Assembly: GCA_046735115.1 (NCBI GenBank)
Contig: JBKPSR010000148.1
Location: 1 to 34,833 of the forward strand
Reading direction: 5' to 3'
Length of the DNA stretch: 34,833 nt
DNA from: JACVRW01 sp046735115
GTDB taxonomy: Bacteria > Actinomycetota > Thermoleophilia > Solirubrobacterales > Thermoleophilaceae
Part shown: in pieces, positions 7,067 to 14,665 of the stretch
Layout: each line of letters starts with the position of its first letter
Numbering within the stretch: the stretch's first letter is position 1
Position numbers and translations under genes: made by a program
The notes under the pieces: generated by a model
What the model was told of the DNA's origin: nothing
What the model saw: the letters and a program-made list of their open reading frames with translations, nothing else
Databases searched by the model: none

Positions 7067-8143
7067 ATCCGCTACCCCGGCCAGCATCCGCGTCGTGCCA
7101 CGGTCGTTGGAGCCGGGTCGTTCGGCACGGCCGTTGCGGTGCTGCTCGAGCGGGCCGGCATCCGGACCACGGTGCTGTGCCGCACGCGCGAGCAGGCCGA
7201 GGAGCTCCGCGACGCGCGCCAGAACAGGCGCTACCTGCCGGGGGTCGATCTGCCGCGCGATTTGACGGTGTCGTTCTTCGGTGCTGATCGCGACGATCTG
7301 AGGCGCGCCGACCTGATCCTACTTGCGGTCCCTTCCAAGGGCGTCGGCGAGGCCATCGAGGAGCTGCGCCGCCTCGGAGTTCCCGACCGCGCCGGCATCG
7401 TCTCGCTCGCGAAGGGGCTCGTCCCGTCGGACGGCGCGACTCCCACCGCCCTGCTCGACGCCGCGTTCGGCCCCGAGCGCATCGCGTGCGTCGGCGGTCC
7501 GGCGCACGCGCGCGAGATGGTCGAGGCCGGCGCCGGCCTCGTGTGCGCGTCGCGGTCCGAGGCGCTCGCCCACCGCGTGGCGGAGGCGTTTCAGCGCGCC
7601 GGCGTCGTCTGCGAGGTGTCGGACGATCCGGTGGGCGTCGAGCTAGCGGGCGTTGCGAAGAACGCCGCGGCCGTGGCGGTCGGCGCCACGCAGGCGCAGG
7701 GCCTGAACGCGGCGGGCATGGCGGCGGCGGACATCTTTCTCGAGGTGCTCTCGCTGTCGGCCTCGAGCGGCGGCGAGGCGCGCACCTTCGTCGGCCGGGC
7801 CGGCACCGGCGACCTCGTCGCCACGGCCCTGGCTCCCATGTCGCGCAACCGCAGCGCCGGCGAGCTGCTCGCCGAGGGGGTGCCGGCCGCGGAGATCCCC
7901 GAGCGCGTCGGCCAGGCGGTCGAGGCGCTCGAGACCGTGCCGGTGCTCGCGCGGGCGATCGAGCGCGCCGGTGTCGAGGCGCCCGTGACCTCCGCGCTGG
8001 CGCGGCTCATCGAGGGGACGCTGCCCGTGGACGACTGGGTCGCACTCGTGAGGGCAAAGCAGCCGCCGCCGGCCCGCTTCCGGCGGCCGAGCACCTGGTG
8101 GACGCGGTTGCGGGCCTCCGCGCGGCGCGTCGGCGGGAGCTGA
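7067..8143 (+). CDS. gpsA: NAD(P)-dependent glycerol-3-phosphate dehydrogenase, start codon non-canonical (ATC)
   Basis: GpsA reduces dihydroxyacetone phosphate to sn-glycerol-3-phosphate for phospholipid synthesis. The dinucleotide-binding VVGAGSFGTAVAV lies at 7103-7141, followed by VSLAKGL, VGGPAHAREM, GVAKNAAAVAVG (the catalytic Lys region) and the C-terminal GRAGTGDLVAT and SRNRSAGELL segments. The frame is closed upstream by TAG at 7046-7048, and no ATG, GTG or TTG lies between that stop and the Rossmann motif. GTG 7139 would remove the motif. ATC 7067 is therefore proposed, since it sits 8 nt after a TACTTT -10-like box. The alternatives are a base-call error (ATC for ATG) or a frameshift. 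Predicted length is 358 residues. Product identity is firm; the start is not. Confidence 0.85.
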   Translation: MRYPGQHPRRATVVGAGSFGTAVAVLLERAGIRTTVLCRTREQAEELRDARQNRRYLPGVDLPRDLTVSFFGADRDDLRRADLILLAVPSKGVGEAIEELRRLGVPDRAGIVSLAKGLVPSDGATPTALLDAAFGPERIACVGGPAHAREMVEAGAGLVCASRSEALAHRVAEAFQRAGVVCEVSDDPVGVELAGVAKNAAAVAVGATQAQGLNAAGMAAADIFLEVLSLSASSGGEARTFVGRAGTGDLVATALAPMSRNRSAGELLAEGVPAAEIPERVGQAVEALETVPVLARAIERAGVEAPVTSALARLIEGTLPVDDWVALVRAKQPPPARFRRPSTWWTRLRASARRVGGS

Positions 8144-8186
8144 CGGCGCCTCCGCCGGCTCGCCCCTAGCCTCGGTGACCCGTCAC

Positions 8187-8192
8187 TAGACT
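8187..8192 (+). promoter_or_regulatory. Candidate -10 element (TAGACT) of rpmE
   Basis: TAGACT lies 10 nt before ATG 8203. An AGGAG (8196-8200) lies only 2 nt from the start, too close to be a good ribosome-binding site, so a short-leader or leaderless mRNA is plausible. Confidence 0.35.
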
Positions 8193-8202
8193 CGTAGGAG
8201 CA

Positions 8203-8412
8203 ATGAAGGCAGACATTCATCCCGAGTACGGCCCCTCGCACGTGCGCTGCACCTGCGGCAACGAGTTCTGGACCCGTTCCACGAAGCCGGAGCTGCATGT
8301 CGAGATCTGCTCGAACTGCCATCCCTTCTACACGGGCCGCCAGAAGCTCGTGGACACCGGCGGGCGCGTAGAGCGCTTCCGCCGCCGCGCAGCGCGCTCT
8401 CGCAGGGGCTAA
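8203..8412 (+). CDS. rpmE: 50S ribosomal protein bL31, zinc-binding form
   Basis: A 69-residue protein starting MKADIHPEYG. Four Cys at 16, 18, 36 and 39 (RCTCGN and EICSNCHPFYTG) identify the zinc-containing type of bL31, the form normally made under zinc sufficiency. It binds the large subunit at the central protuberance and bridges to the small subunit. The C-terminus is Arg-rich. It opens the rpmE / DUF1385 / prfA / prmC group, an order found in many Gram-positive bacteria. An intrinsic terminator follows directly (8429-8473). Confidence 0.95.
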   Translation: MKADIHPEYGPSHVRCTCGNEFWTRSTKPELHVEICSNCHPFYTGRQKLVDTGGRVERFRRRAARSRRG

Positions 8413-8428
8413 TCCCGACCGGGGACGC

Positions 8429-8473
8429 CGTCGCGCGGGCAGGGGGCGGTGCCCGCTGCGGCCGCGACGTTTT
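8429..8473 (+). terminator. Intrinsic terminator after rpmE
   Basis: CGTCGCG (8429-8435) pairs with CGCGACG (8463-8469), and inside it CGGGCA (8436-8441) pairs with TGCCCG (8450-8455), with a right-hand bulge. TTTT at 8470-8473 follows the stem at once. It lies 17 bp after the rpmE stop. Confidence 0.7.
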
Positions 8474-8513
8474 ACCCCGCAACTTACGCGCACGGTGAGC
8501 GTTCACACGACGC

Positions 8514-9233
8514 ATGCGCCGCGCGCTACTGATCACCGCACTCGCCGTCGCCGCTCTGCCGGCGGCGGCCGGTGCTGCACCCGCGCCGGTGAGCGTCAAG
8601 CTCGTGAGGTGCTCGGTGGAGGCTCATGAAGCGACCTTCTACGCGCGCATGCAGGAGGTGCCGGGCGCGAACCGGATGGCGATGCGCTTCACGCTGCTCG
8701 AGGAGACCGGCCACCGCGCCAAGCGCGTGAAGGTACCGGGCCTCCACCGCTGGCGCTGGTCCAAGCCGGGCGTCAACACATTCGGCTACCGCCAGGGGAT
8801 CCGCAACCTCCCCGAGAACGCGACCCTGCGGGTAGCAGTCGAGTTCCGCTGGTACGCGGCGGACGGCAGCGAGGTGGCGCGCGCGAAGCGCCGCTCCGCG
8901 CGCTGCCGCCAGTTCGTGACGCTTCCGAACCTGGTGGCCAGGCTCACCGGGGTCCTGTCGACCAAAGTGGCGGGCGTCGTTCGCTATGAGGCGCTCGTCA
9001 CGAATACCGGCAAGGCCGCGGCGAGCTCGATCCCGGTGCGGCTGACGGTCGACGGCAACGTGATCGACACCGTGACGATCGCGTCGCTCGCTCCAGGCGA
9101 GCAGCGCTCGATCGTGATCCGCGGGCCGCGCTGCCACCGGCTCGCGAGGCTCGAGGCGGATCCCCAGAAGGCGATCACCGAGACCTCGGATGCGGACAAC
9201 CTCCACGAGCTGAGCTGCACGCGCCTCAGATAG
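8514..9233 (+). CDS. Secreted CARDB-like protein of unknown function
   Basis: A 239-residue protein with a clear signal peptide: MRR, a hydrophobic stretch LLITALAVAALPAAAGAAP, and likely cleavage after AGA or nearby. The N-terminal half has no family I recognise. From about residue 145 the pattern of alternating strands with VTNTGKAAASSIPVRL, SLAPGEQRSIVI and ITETSDADNLHEL matches CARDB or APHP-like immunoglobulin-fold domains, which are cell-adhesion-type extracellular modules. Several Cys (for example VRCSVE, SARCRQF, GPRCHRL and ELSCTR) could form disulfides outside the cell. It sits between rpmE and DUF1385 but has no evident functional link to them. Confidence 0.75.
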   Translation: MRRALLITALAVAALPAAAGAAPAPVSVKLVRCSVEAHEATFYARMQEVPGANRMAMRFTLLEETGHRAKRVKVPGLHRWRWSKPGVNTFGYRQGIRNLPENATLRVAVEFRWYAADGSEVARAKRRSARCRQFVTLPNLVARLTGVLSTKVAGVVRYEALVTNTGKAAASSIPVRLTVDGNVIDTVTIASLAPGEQRSIVIRGPRCHRLARLEADPQKAITETSDADNLHELSCTRLR

Positions 9234-9249
9234 TCCGGCGAACCGCCGA

Positions 9250-9255
9250 TACGAT
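9250..9255 (+). promoter_or_regulatory. Candidate -10 element (TACGAT) for the DUF1385 gene
   Basis: TACGAT is followed by exactly 7 nt and then GTG 9263. The same geometry is seen at prfA and glyA. It overlaps an upstream in-frame ATG (9254), which argues that GTG 9263 is the real, leaderless start. Confidence 0.45.
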
Positions 9256-9262
9256 GGACACG

Positions 9263-10255
9263 GTGAAACCGAGGGAGGCCACCAAGGACGCGCCCATCGG
9301 CGGCCAGGCCGTGCTCGAAGGCGTGATGATGCGTGGCATCTCGACGTGGGCCGTCGGCGTTCGTAAGCCGTCGGCACAGCAGCTGCTGGACGGGGGCGCG
9401 GACGCGCAGGAGGGCGCGAAGGGCGAGATCGAGGTGGTCTCCGAGCCGCTCGTGTCCTGGACCAAGCGGCATCGGGTCCTGCGTCTGCCGATCGTCCGCG
9501 GCGTGGTCGCCCTGGCCGAGTCGCTGAAGATCGGCTTTCGGGCGCTCGGCATCTCCGCCAACGCTCAGATGCCGCCGGACGAGCAGGGCAAGCAGGAGGA
9601 CATCGGCGGCGGCGCCTGGATGGGGACGATCGTGTTCGCGCTGCTGTTCGCGGTCGGGCTCTTCTTCCTGCTCCCGGCGGGGCTGACCAACATCTTCTCG
9701 GACCAGATCCCGAACTCGGTGGTGTTCGTGATCATCGAGAAGCTCATCCGGATCACGATTTTCCTCGGCTACCTCGCGCTGATCTCGCGAATACCCGACC
9801 TCCAGCGCGTGTTCGAATACCACGGCGCGGAGCACAAGACGATCTCGTGCTACGAGGCCGGCGACGACCTGACGCCCGAGAACGCCCAGCGCTTCTCGCG
9901 CTTCCACCCGCGCTGCGGCACCAGCTTCCTCCTGCTGGTGATGATCGTGGCGATCGTCGTGTTCGCTCCGCTCGGGAAGCTCGAGTGGCACTGGCTCTTC
10001 ATCTCGCGCGTGCTCGGCATCCCGATCGTCGCCGGGCTCGCCTTCGAGCTCATCAAGTGGTTCGGGAAGAACCGCACGAAGCGCTGGGCGCGCATCCTCA
10101 TGTGGCCCGGCATCCAGCTCCAGCGCCTCACCACGCGGGAGCCCGACCTGTCCCAGCTCGCAGTGGCGATCGCCGCGCTCGGGGCCGTCCTGGCGGTTGA
10201 GAACCCGCTGGCCGCCTCCGAGGAGGACAAGGTCGGCATGGAAGTCGTGGCGTAG
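9263..10255 (+). CDS. DUF1385 family membrane protein (YqhQ-like)
   Basis: A 330-residue protein with the family opening IGGQAVLEGVMMRG and later ALISRIPDLQRVFEYHGAEH, CYEAG and FHPRCGTSFLLLVM, all typical of DUF1385. At least four membrane helices are visible (around VFALLFAVGLFFLLPAG, IFLGYLALIS, LLVMIVAIVVF and IVAGLAFELI). The biochemical role of the family is not established. The conserved His/Glu/Cys residues in the YHGAEHK and RCGTS motifs hint at an active or metal site. I set the start at GTG 9263 because of the preceding -10-like box; ATG 9254 would add three residues. Its place between rpmE and prfA is conserved in many Gram-positive genomes. Confidence 0.88.
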   Translation: MKPREATKDAPIGGQAVLEGVMMRGISTWAVGVRKPSAQQLLDGGADAQEGAKGEIEVVSEPLVSWTKRHRVLRLPIVRGVVALAESLKIGFRALGISANAQMPPDEQGKQEDIGGGAWMGTIVFALLFAVGLFFLLPAGLTNIFSDQIPNSVVFVIIEKLIRITIFLGYLALISRIPDLQRVFEYHGAEHKTISCYEAGDDLTPENAQRFSRFHPRCGTSFLLLVMIVAIVVFAPLGKLEWHWLFISRVLGIPIVAGLAFELIKWFGKNRTKRWARILMWPGIQLQRLTTREPDLSQLAVAIAALGAVLAVENPLAASEEDKVGMEVVA

Positions 10256-10291
10256 GTTTAGCCCGGCGCGCGTTTTGAAACCCTGAAGAGC

Positions 10292-11305
10292 ATGGGCGCC
10301 GTGCTCCTTACCGGCGCCACGGGATTTGTGGGACGAGAGATCCTGTCGCGTTTTCTCGCACGCGGCGATCGCCACATCTACGCACTCGTGCGCGCCGACA
10401 ACGACGACGAGGCCGCCGGCCGGCTGCCGGCGCATGAGCGCCTGACCGCGGTCGCCGGCGACATCGAGCAGCCGGGCCTCGGGCTCGCCGCCGGCACGGG
10501 CGAGCGGCTGCGCCGCGACGTCGCGACCGTCCTGCACTGCGCGGCGTCGGTCTCCTTCGACCTACCGCTCGAGGAGTCCCGCAGCATCAACGTCGAGGGG
10601 ACGCGCCGGATGCTCGACTTCGCCCGGAGCTGCACCCGCCTCGAGCGCTTCAGCTACGTGTCGACCGCCTATGTCGCCGGTGAGCCCGGGCGCCTCTTCC
10701 GCGAGGACGAGCTGGCCGTCGGCCAGCGGTTCCGCAACCCCTACGAGCGCTCCAAGTTCGAGGCCGAGCTCGCGCTGCGCAGCGAGGGCGCGGACCTGCC
10801 GCTCCAGATCTTCCGACCCAGCATCGTCGTCGGGGACAGCACCACGGGCCGCACGTCCTCCTTCAACGTCCTCTACGGACCGCTCAAGGCGTACGCGCGC
10901 GGCGCGATCCCCGCCATACCAGCGAAGCGAAGCGCTCCCGTAGACATCGTGCCCGTGGACTACGTGGCCGACCGCGTGCACGACCTGGCCACGGACGGGC
11001 CCGACGGGACCTTCCATGTTGTGGCCGGCCGGAACGCGACGACGGTGGGGAGGCTGCTTGAGATGTCGTCGGAGCAGCTCGGCCGCGCGGCGCCTGCCGT
11101 GCTGCCGCCGAGCCTGTACCGGCGCTGGGTGCATCCGTGGCTCGGGCGGCACTACCGCGGGCTGCGGCGCATGGAGGTCTACTTCCCCTACTTCGCGATG
11201 CGCGTGCGCTTCGACGACCGCCGCCTCGGCCCCGGGCCAAAGGTGGAGTCCTACTTCCACAGGCTCGTGCGCTACGCGGAGCGAGTGGGCTGGGGCCGGC
11301 GCTAG
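10292..11305 (+). CDS. Extended SDR oxidoreductase, NAD-binding-4 / thioester-reductase type
   Basis: A 337-residue protein that opens with MGAVLLTGATGFVGREILSR, the GxxGxxG nucleotide-binding motif. It has VLHCAASVSFD, the catalytic Ser in SYVSTAYVAG, and YERSK (YxxxK). The sequence pattern (THxxA-like CAASV, then STAYV and PFNPYERSK-type context) is closest to the Male-sterility/NAD-binding-4 group, which includes fatty acyl-CoA reductases and the reductase domains of non-ribosomal synthetases. Substrate is unknown; a lipid or acyl-thioester is the best guess. It is inserted between DUF1385 and prfA, which are often adjacent elsewhere. The C-terminus has an aromatic, Arg-rich region that may contact membrane. 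Confidence 0.8.
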   Translation: MGAVLLTGATGFVGREILSRFLARGDRHIYALVRADNDDEAAGRLPAHERLTAVAGDIEQPGLGLAAGTGERLRRDVATVLHCAASVSFDLPLEESRSINVEGTRRMLDFARSCTRLERFSYVSTAYVAGEPGRLFREDELAVGQRFRNPYERSKFEAELALRSEGADLPLQIFRPSIVVGDSTTGRTSSFNVLYGPLKAYARGAIPAIPAKRSAPVDIVPVDYVADRVHDLATDGPDGTFHVVAGRNATTVGRLLEMSSEQLGRAAPAVLPPSLYRRWVHPWLGRHYRGLRRMEVYFPYFAMRVRFDDRRLGPGPKVESYFHRLVRYAERVGWGRR

Positions 11306-11314
11306 TCCTACCCC

Positions 11315-11320
11315 TACCCT
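11315..11320 (+). promoter_or_regulatory. Candidate -10 element (TACCCT) of prfA
   Basis: TACCCT, then 7 nt, then GTG 11328. There is no ribosome-binding site, which fits a leaderless mRNA. Confidence 0.45.
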
Positions 11321-11327
11321 TAGCCGG

Positions 11328-12383
11328 GTGATCGAGAAGCTCGTCGAGCAGATCGAGGGCCGCTTCGCCGAGCTGTCGGAGCAGATGGCGGACCCGGAGG
11401 TGATCTCGGACCAGCGGCGCTACGCCGAGGTGGGCCGCGCATATCGCACGCTCGAGCCCGCGCACCAGTTGGCGGAGGAATGGCGGCACGCGACCGACGA
11501 CGCCGCCGGCGCGCGCGAGCTCCTCGCCGAGGACGGCGACGACCCCGAGCTGCGCGATCTGCTGCGCACCTCGGAGGAGCGGCTGGCCGAGCTCGAGGAG
11601 GAGATCCGGCTCGCCATGGTCGAGCCCGACCCGAACGACGAGAAGGACGTGATCGTCGAGATCCGGCCCGGCGCGGGCGGGGAGGAGGCCGGTCTGTTCG
11701 CCGCCGACCTCTACCGCATGCTCGACCGCTACGCCGAGCGGCGCGGCTTCAAGACGGAGCCGATCGAGCTGGGCGACGGCCACTTCACGTTCGCCGTCAA
11801 GGGCCGGGGCGCGTACAGCGTGTTCAAGTACGAGGGCGGCACGCACCGGGTGCAGCGTGTGCCGGAGACGGAGTCGCAGGGCCGGATCCACACCTCCACG
11901 GCCACGGTTGCCGTGCTGCCGGAGGCCGAGGACGTCGACGTGCACGTGGACCCGAACGACCTCCAGATCGACGTGTACCGCTCGTCGGGTCCCGGCGGGC
12001 AGTCGGTGAACACCACCGACTCGGCGGTGCGGATCACGCACAAGCCCACAGGACTGGTGGTCTCGATGCAGGACGAGAAGTCGCAGCTTCAGAATCGCGA
12101 CAAGGCGATGCGCGTGCTGCGCGCCCGCCTGCTCGAGCGCGAGCTGGCGGCCCAGCAGGCCGAGCTGGCCGCGGCACGGCTGGCCCAGGTGGGGAGCGGC
12201 GAGCGAGCCGAGAAGATCCGCACCTACAACTTCCCCCAGGACCGCGTGACGGACCACCGCGTGAGCCTCACCAAGGGCAACCTGCCCGGAATACTCGGCG
12301 GCGACCTCGAGGAGTTCACCGCCGCGCTCGAGGCGGAGGAGAAGCGCAGGATGCTCGAGGCCGCGGAGCCGGTCGGCTCATGA
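11328..12383 (+). CDS. prfA: Peptide chain release factor 1
   Basis: A 351-residue class-I release factor that reads UAA and UAG. The GGQ motif (Gly223-Gly224-Gln225, within SSGPGGQSVNTTDSA) inserts in the peptidyl-transferase centre to hydrolyse the peptidyl-tRNA ester. Upstream are RPGAGGEEAGLFAADLYRM and VQRVPETESQGRIHTSTA, both strongly conserved. The start is GTG 11328 because the protein then begins IEKLVEQIEGRF, the family N-terminus; longer in-frame sequence upstream belongs to the end of the preceding gene. The stop overlaps the prmC start (ATGA), and PrmC methylates the Gln of this GGQ motif. Confidence 0.96.
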   Translation: MIEKLVEQIEGRFAELSEQMADPEVISDQRRYAEVGRAYRTLEPAHQLAEEWRHATDDAAGARELLAEDGDDPELRDLLRTSEERLAELEEEIRLAMVEPDPNDEKDVIVEIRPGAGGEEAGLFAADLYRMLDRYAERRGFKTEPIELGDGHFTFAVKGRGAYSVFKYEGGTHRVQRVPETESQGRIHTSTATVAVLPEAEDVDVHVDPNDLQIDVYRSSGPGGQSVNTTDSAVRITHKPTGLVVSMQDEKSQLQNRDKAMRVLRARLLERELAAQQAELAAARLAQVGSGERAEKIRTYNFPQDRVTDHRVSLTKGNLPGILGGDLEEFTAALEAEEKRRMLEAAEPVGS

Positions 12384-13174
12384 CCGCCCGCGATGCGCTC
12401 GACGCGGCGACCACCTCCCTCGGCGCGGCCGGATGCATGTCGCCGCGGCTCGACGCGGAGCTGCTGGTCGCAGACGGGCTCGGGGTGGGCCGGGAGCAGC
12501 TCTTCATCGACCCGGACAGGGAGGTCCCGCCGCCCGCCGCCCGGACGATCGCCGAGCACGTCCGCCGCCGCAATGAGCGGGAGCCGGTGGCGTACATCCT
12601 GGGCAGGAAGGGCTTTCGCAACATCGAGCTGAAGGTGGACCGGCGCGCGCTGGTGCCGCGCCCCGAGAGCGAGCTCCTCGTGGAGGCCGCGCTCGACCTG
12701 CCCGAGGGCGCCCGCGTGCACGACGTCGGAACGGGCACCGGCGCGATCGCCCTGGCGCTCCTCGACGAGCGGCCCGACCTGCAGGTCACTGCCTCGGAGG
12801 TCTCGCCGGAGGCGGCCGACCTCGCGCGCGAGAACGCCGAGCTGCTCGGCCTCCCGCTAGAGGTGGAGGTGGCCGACGGGCTGCCGCCGGGCGACTATGA
12901 CCTCGTCATCGCGAACCTGCCGTACGTGCGCAACGAACGCTGGGACGAGCTCATGCCCGAGATCAATCGCTACGAGCCGCGTGTTGCGCTCACGGGCGGC
13001 GAGGACGGACTCGATGCGATCCGCGAGCTGGTGGCGGCGATGCCGTCGGGCACGCGGGTCGCGTTGGAGCACGCAGACGACCAGGCCGAGGCGGTGCGCG
13101 ACATGCTGGACGAGCCGCTCTCATACCCCGACCTGGCGAGCTGGGATCGCATCACCGTCGGCCGCGCGCCGTGA
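12380..13174 (+). CDS. prmC: Release factor glutamine N5-methyltransferase
   Basis: A 264-residue SAM-dependent methyltransferase (HemK/PrmC). It has an N-terminal helical domain, the linking segment EPVAYILGRKGFRNIEL, then the Rossmann fold with VHDVGTGTGAIALALL (SAM binding) and the active-site IANLPYVRN at Asn179. The canonical motif is NPPY; here it is NLPY, a variant I believe is tolerated in the family. It methylates the GGQ glutamine of release factors, and the partner gene prfA is immediately upstream with a 4-nt overlap. Its own stop overlaps the next gene by 4 nt. Confidence 0.93.
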   Translation: MTARDALDAATTSLGAAGCMSPRLDAELLVADGLGVGREQLFIDPDREVPPPAARTIAEHVRRRNEREPVAYILGRKGFRNIELKVDRRALVPRPESELLVEAALDLPEGARVHDVGTGTGAIALALLDERPDLQVTASEVSPEAADLARENAELLGLPLEVEVADGLPPGDYDLVIANLPYVRNERWDELMPEINRYEPRVALTGGEDGLDAIRELVAAMPSGTRVALEHADDQAEAVRDMLDEPLSYPDLASWDRITVGRAP

Positions 13175-13782
13175 CGCCGGAGGACGTCGAGACATTCGAG
13201 CGCTGCATCTCGGTGGGCGGCGTCGCGATCTTTCCAGCCGACACCGTGTACGGCCTGGCGACCGAGCCGGACTCGCGCGAGGGAGTCGAGCGGCTCTACC
13301 GGCTCAAGGGCCGCCTGCCGGACAAGCCCTCGGCGGTGATGTTCTTCCAGGTCGAGACGGCGCTCGCGGCGTTGCTCGAGCTCGGCGAGCGCACGCGCGG
13401 CGCTGTGGAGCAGCTCCTCCCGGGCGCGGTGACGCTGGTGCTGCCGAACCCGGCCCGCCGCTACCCGCTCGCCTGCGGGCCCGAGCCCGAGCGGCTCGGG
13501 CTGCGCGTGCCGCTGCTCGACGGCGAGCTCGCGCCGCTGGCCGAGGTCGGCTGGCCGGTCCTCCAGTCGAGCGCAAACAGGGCGGGAGAGCCGGACGTCC
13601 GCCGGGTGACCGACATCGACGCTCGCGTTCGCGCCGGCGCGGATCTCATGCTCGACGCCGGCGAGCTGCCCGGCACTCCGTCGACCGTGGTCGACCTCAG
13701 CGGCTACGAGCGCGACGGCGAGTGGCGGCTTCTCCGAGAGGGCGCCGTCCCATCCGGCGAGATCGACGCGCTACTGGCTTAA
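13171..13782 (+). CDS. Threonylcarbamoyl-AMP synthase (Sua5/YciO/YrdC)
   Basis: A 203-residue YrdC-domain protein. GVAIFPADTVYGLA and LYRLKGRLPDKPSAVMF bind the ATP and threonine-derived intermediate; VLQSSANRAGEPD and GTPSTVVDLSG are the other family signatures. The enzyme makes threonylcarbamoyl-AMP from Thr, bicarbonate and ATP for the t6A modification of ANN-decoding tRNAs. It is the short TsaC form without the extra Sua5 C-terminal domain. The start is GTG 13171, overlapping the prmC stop by 4 nt. It converges on the metallo-beta-lactamase gene with a 7-bp gap. Confidence 0.92.
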   Translation: MTPEDVETFERCISVGGVAIFPADTVYGLATEPDSREGVERLYRLKGRLPDKPSAVMFFQVETALAALLELGERTRGAVEQLLPGAVTLVLPNPARRYPLACGPEPERLGLRVPLLDGELAPLAEVGWPVLQSSANRAGEPDVRRVTDIDARVRAGADLMLDAGELPGTPSTVVDLSGYERDGEWRLLREGAVPSGEIDALLA

Positions 13783-13789
13783 CCCTCTT

Positions 13790-14665
13790 TCAGCGCCTCG
13801 ACGCCGCGAAGTTGGCATCCGCGCCCTCCGCCGGCTTCTGATGGACGACCTGTCGCTCCTGGAGGCGCGCGCGCGTCGCCGGGTCGTGCGCGACGAGGTA
13901 GACGGTCGGATTCTCGGCGGCGAACGCTTTTATGCGCTCGTGAGTGAGCAGCTCGGCCCTCTCGTCGGAGCCCACGCCGTCCGGCTTCCCGAGCAGCATC
14001 AGCTCCTGGGTGTAGGAGGCGTCGCCAGCTATCAGAATCGCGTGCTCGCCATCGTCGACGAGCACGCCGATCTGGCCGGCCGTGTGACCGGGAAGCGGCA
14101 CGAGGGTGACGTCTCCGGCCCTCGTCAGGCGCAGGCTCTCCGGGAATGGCCCAAAGGGCTCAGGCTCGAGCTCCAGCGCGGTTGGGCGAAACCAGGCGGG
14201 CCAGTGCTTGTTGGCCACGTATCCGCGCACCCGGCCGCGCAGGCCGGACGCGGTCTCGAGTTCCGCGCGGGTGACGAGAATCTCGTTCCGCGGAAAGTGA
14301 TGCAGCCCGCCCGCGTGGTCGGTGTGCAGGTGCGTCATCACGAGCCAGCGGACATCTCCTGGTCGGATACCCAGCCGCTCGAGCTGCGGGCCGATCTCGT
14401 CCTGCGGCTCGACCCACTCGCGGAACGCCCGCACGCCCGGGTGCCAGCGCGCGAAGTAGCGGCGCTCCGAGGCGCGAGCGTCCTCGCCCGTGTCCACGAC
14501 GATTACGCCCTCCGGGTGCTCTATCGCGAACGCGTAGATCGGAAGCGGCTCCGTCCACTTGCGGTCAGCGATCGCATTGACGAGCCTCCGATTCCCATGG
14601 CCAACGCCCTCACGCCACTTCTCGGTGACGGCCACCGTTCCTGTCTGGATAGCGTGGATCCTCAC
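13790..14665 (-). CDS. Metallo-beta-lactamase-fold hydrolase, AHL-lactonase-like
   Basis: A 291-residue protein with a complete dinuclear metal set: THLHTDHAGG gives His112, His114, Asp116 and His117; His194 is in PGHTAG, Asp215 in LIAGDASY and His260 in LVAHDP. The overall layout (VDTGEDARASERRYFARW near the N-terminus, then the HxHxDH site) resembles N-acyl-homoserine lactonases of the AiiA/AttM type, but other lactone or ester substrates are equally possible. The start is GTG 14665, overlapping the TetR stop by 4 nt (GTGA), with a purine-rich GGGAAGG upstream. It is therefore coupled to the TetR gene, which probably senses its substrate. Confidence 0.85.
   Translation of the reverse strand: MRIHAIQTGTVAVTEKWREGVGHGNRRLVNAIADRKWTEPLPIYAFAIEHPEGVIVVDTGEDARASERRYFARWHPGVRAFREWVEPQDEIGPQLERLGIRPGDVRWLVMTHLHTDHAGGLHHFPRNEILVTRAELETASGLRGRVRGYVANKHWPAWFRPTALELEPEPFGPFPESLRLTRAGDVTLVPLPGHTAGQIGVLVDDGEHAILIAGDASYTQELMLLGKPDGVGSDERAELLTHERIKAFAAENPTVYLVAHDPATRARLQERQVVHQKPAEGADANFAASRR

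Noticed and set aside
7139..7141. GTG as the gpsA start
   Set aside because: It falls inside the NAD-binding strand and would delete VVGAGSFGTA.
9254..9262. ATG as the DUF1385 start
   Set aside because: It lies partly within the TACGAT box; GTG 9263 keeps the 7-nt spacing seen elsewhere. Only three residues differ, so this is a mild preference.
11016..11327. Long in-frame 5' extension of prfA
   Set aside because: It overlaps the end of the SDR gene and shows Arg/Cys-rich out-of-frame translation unlike release factor 1.
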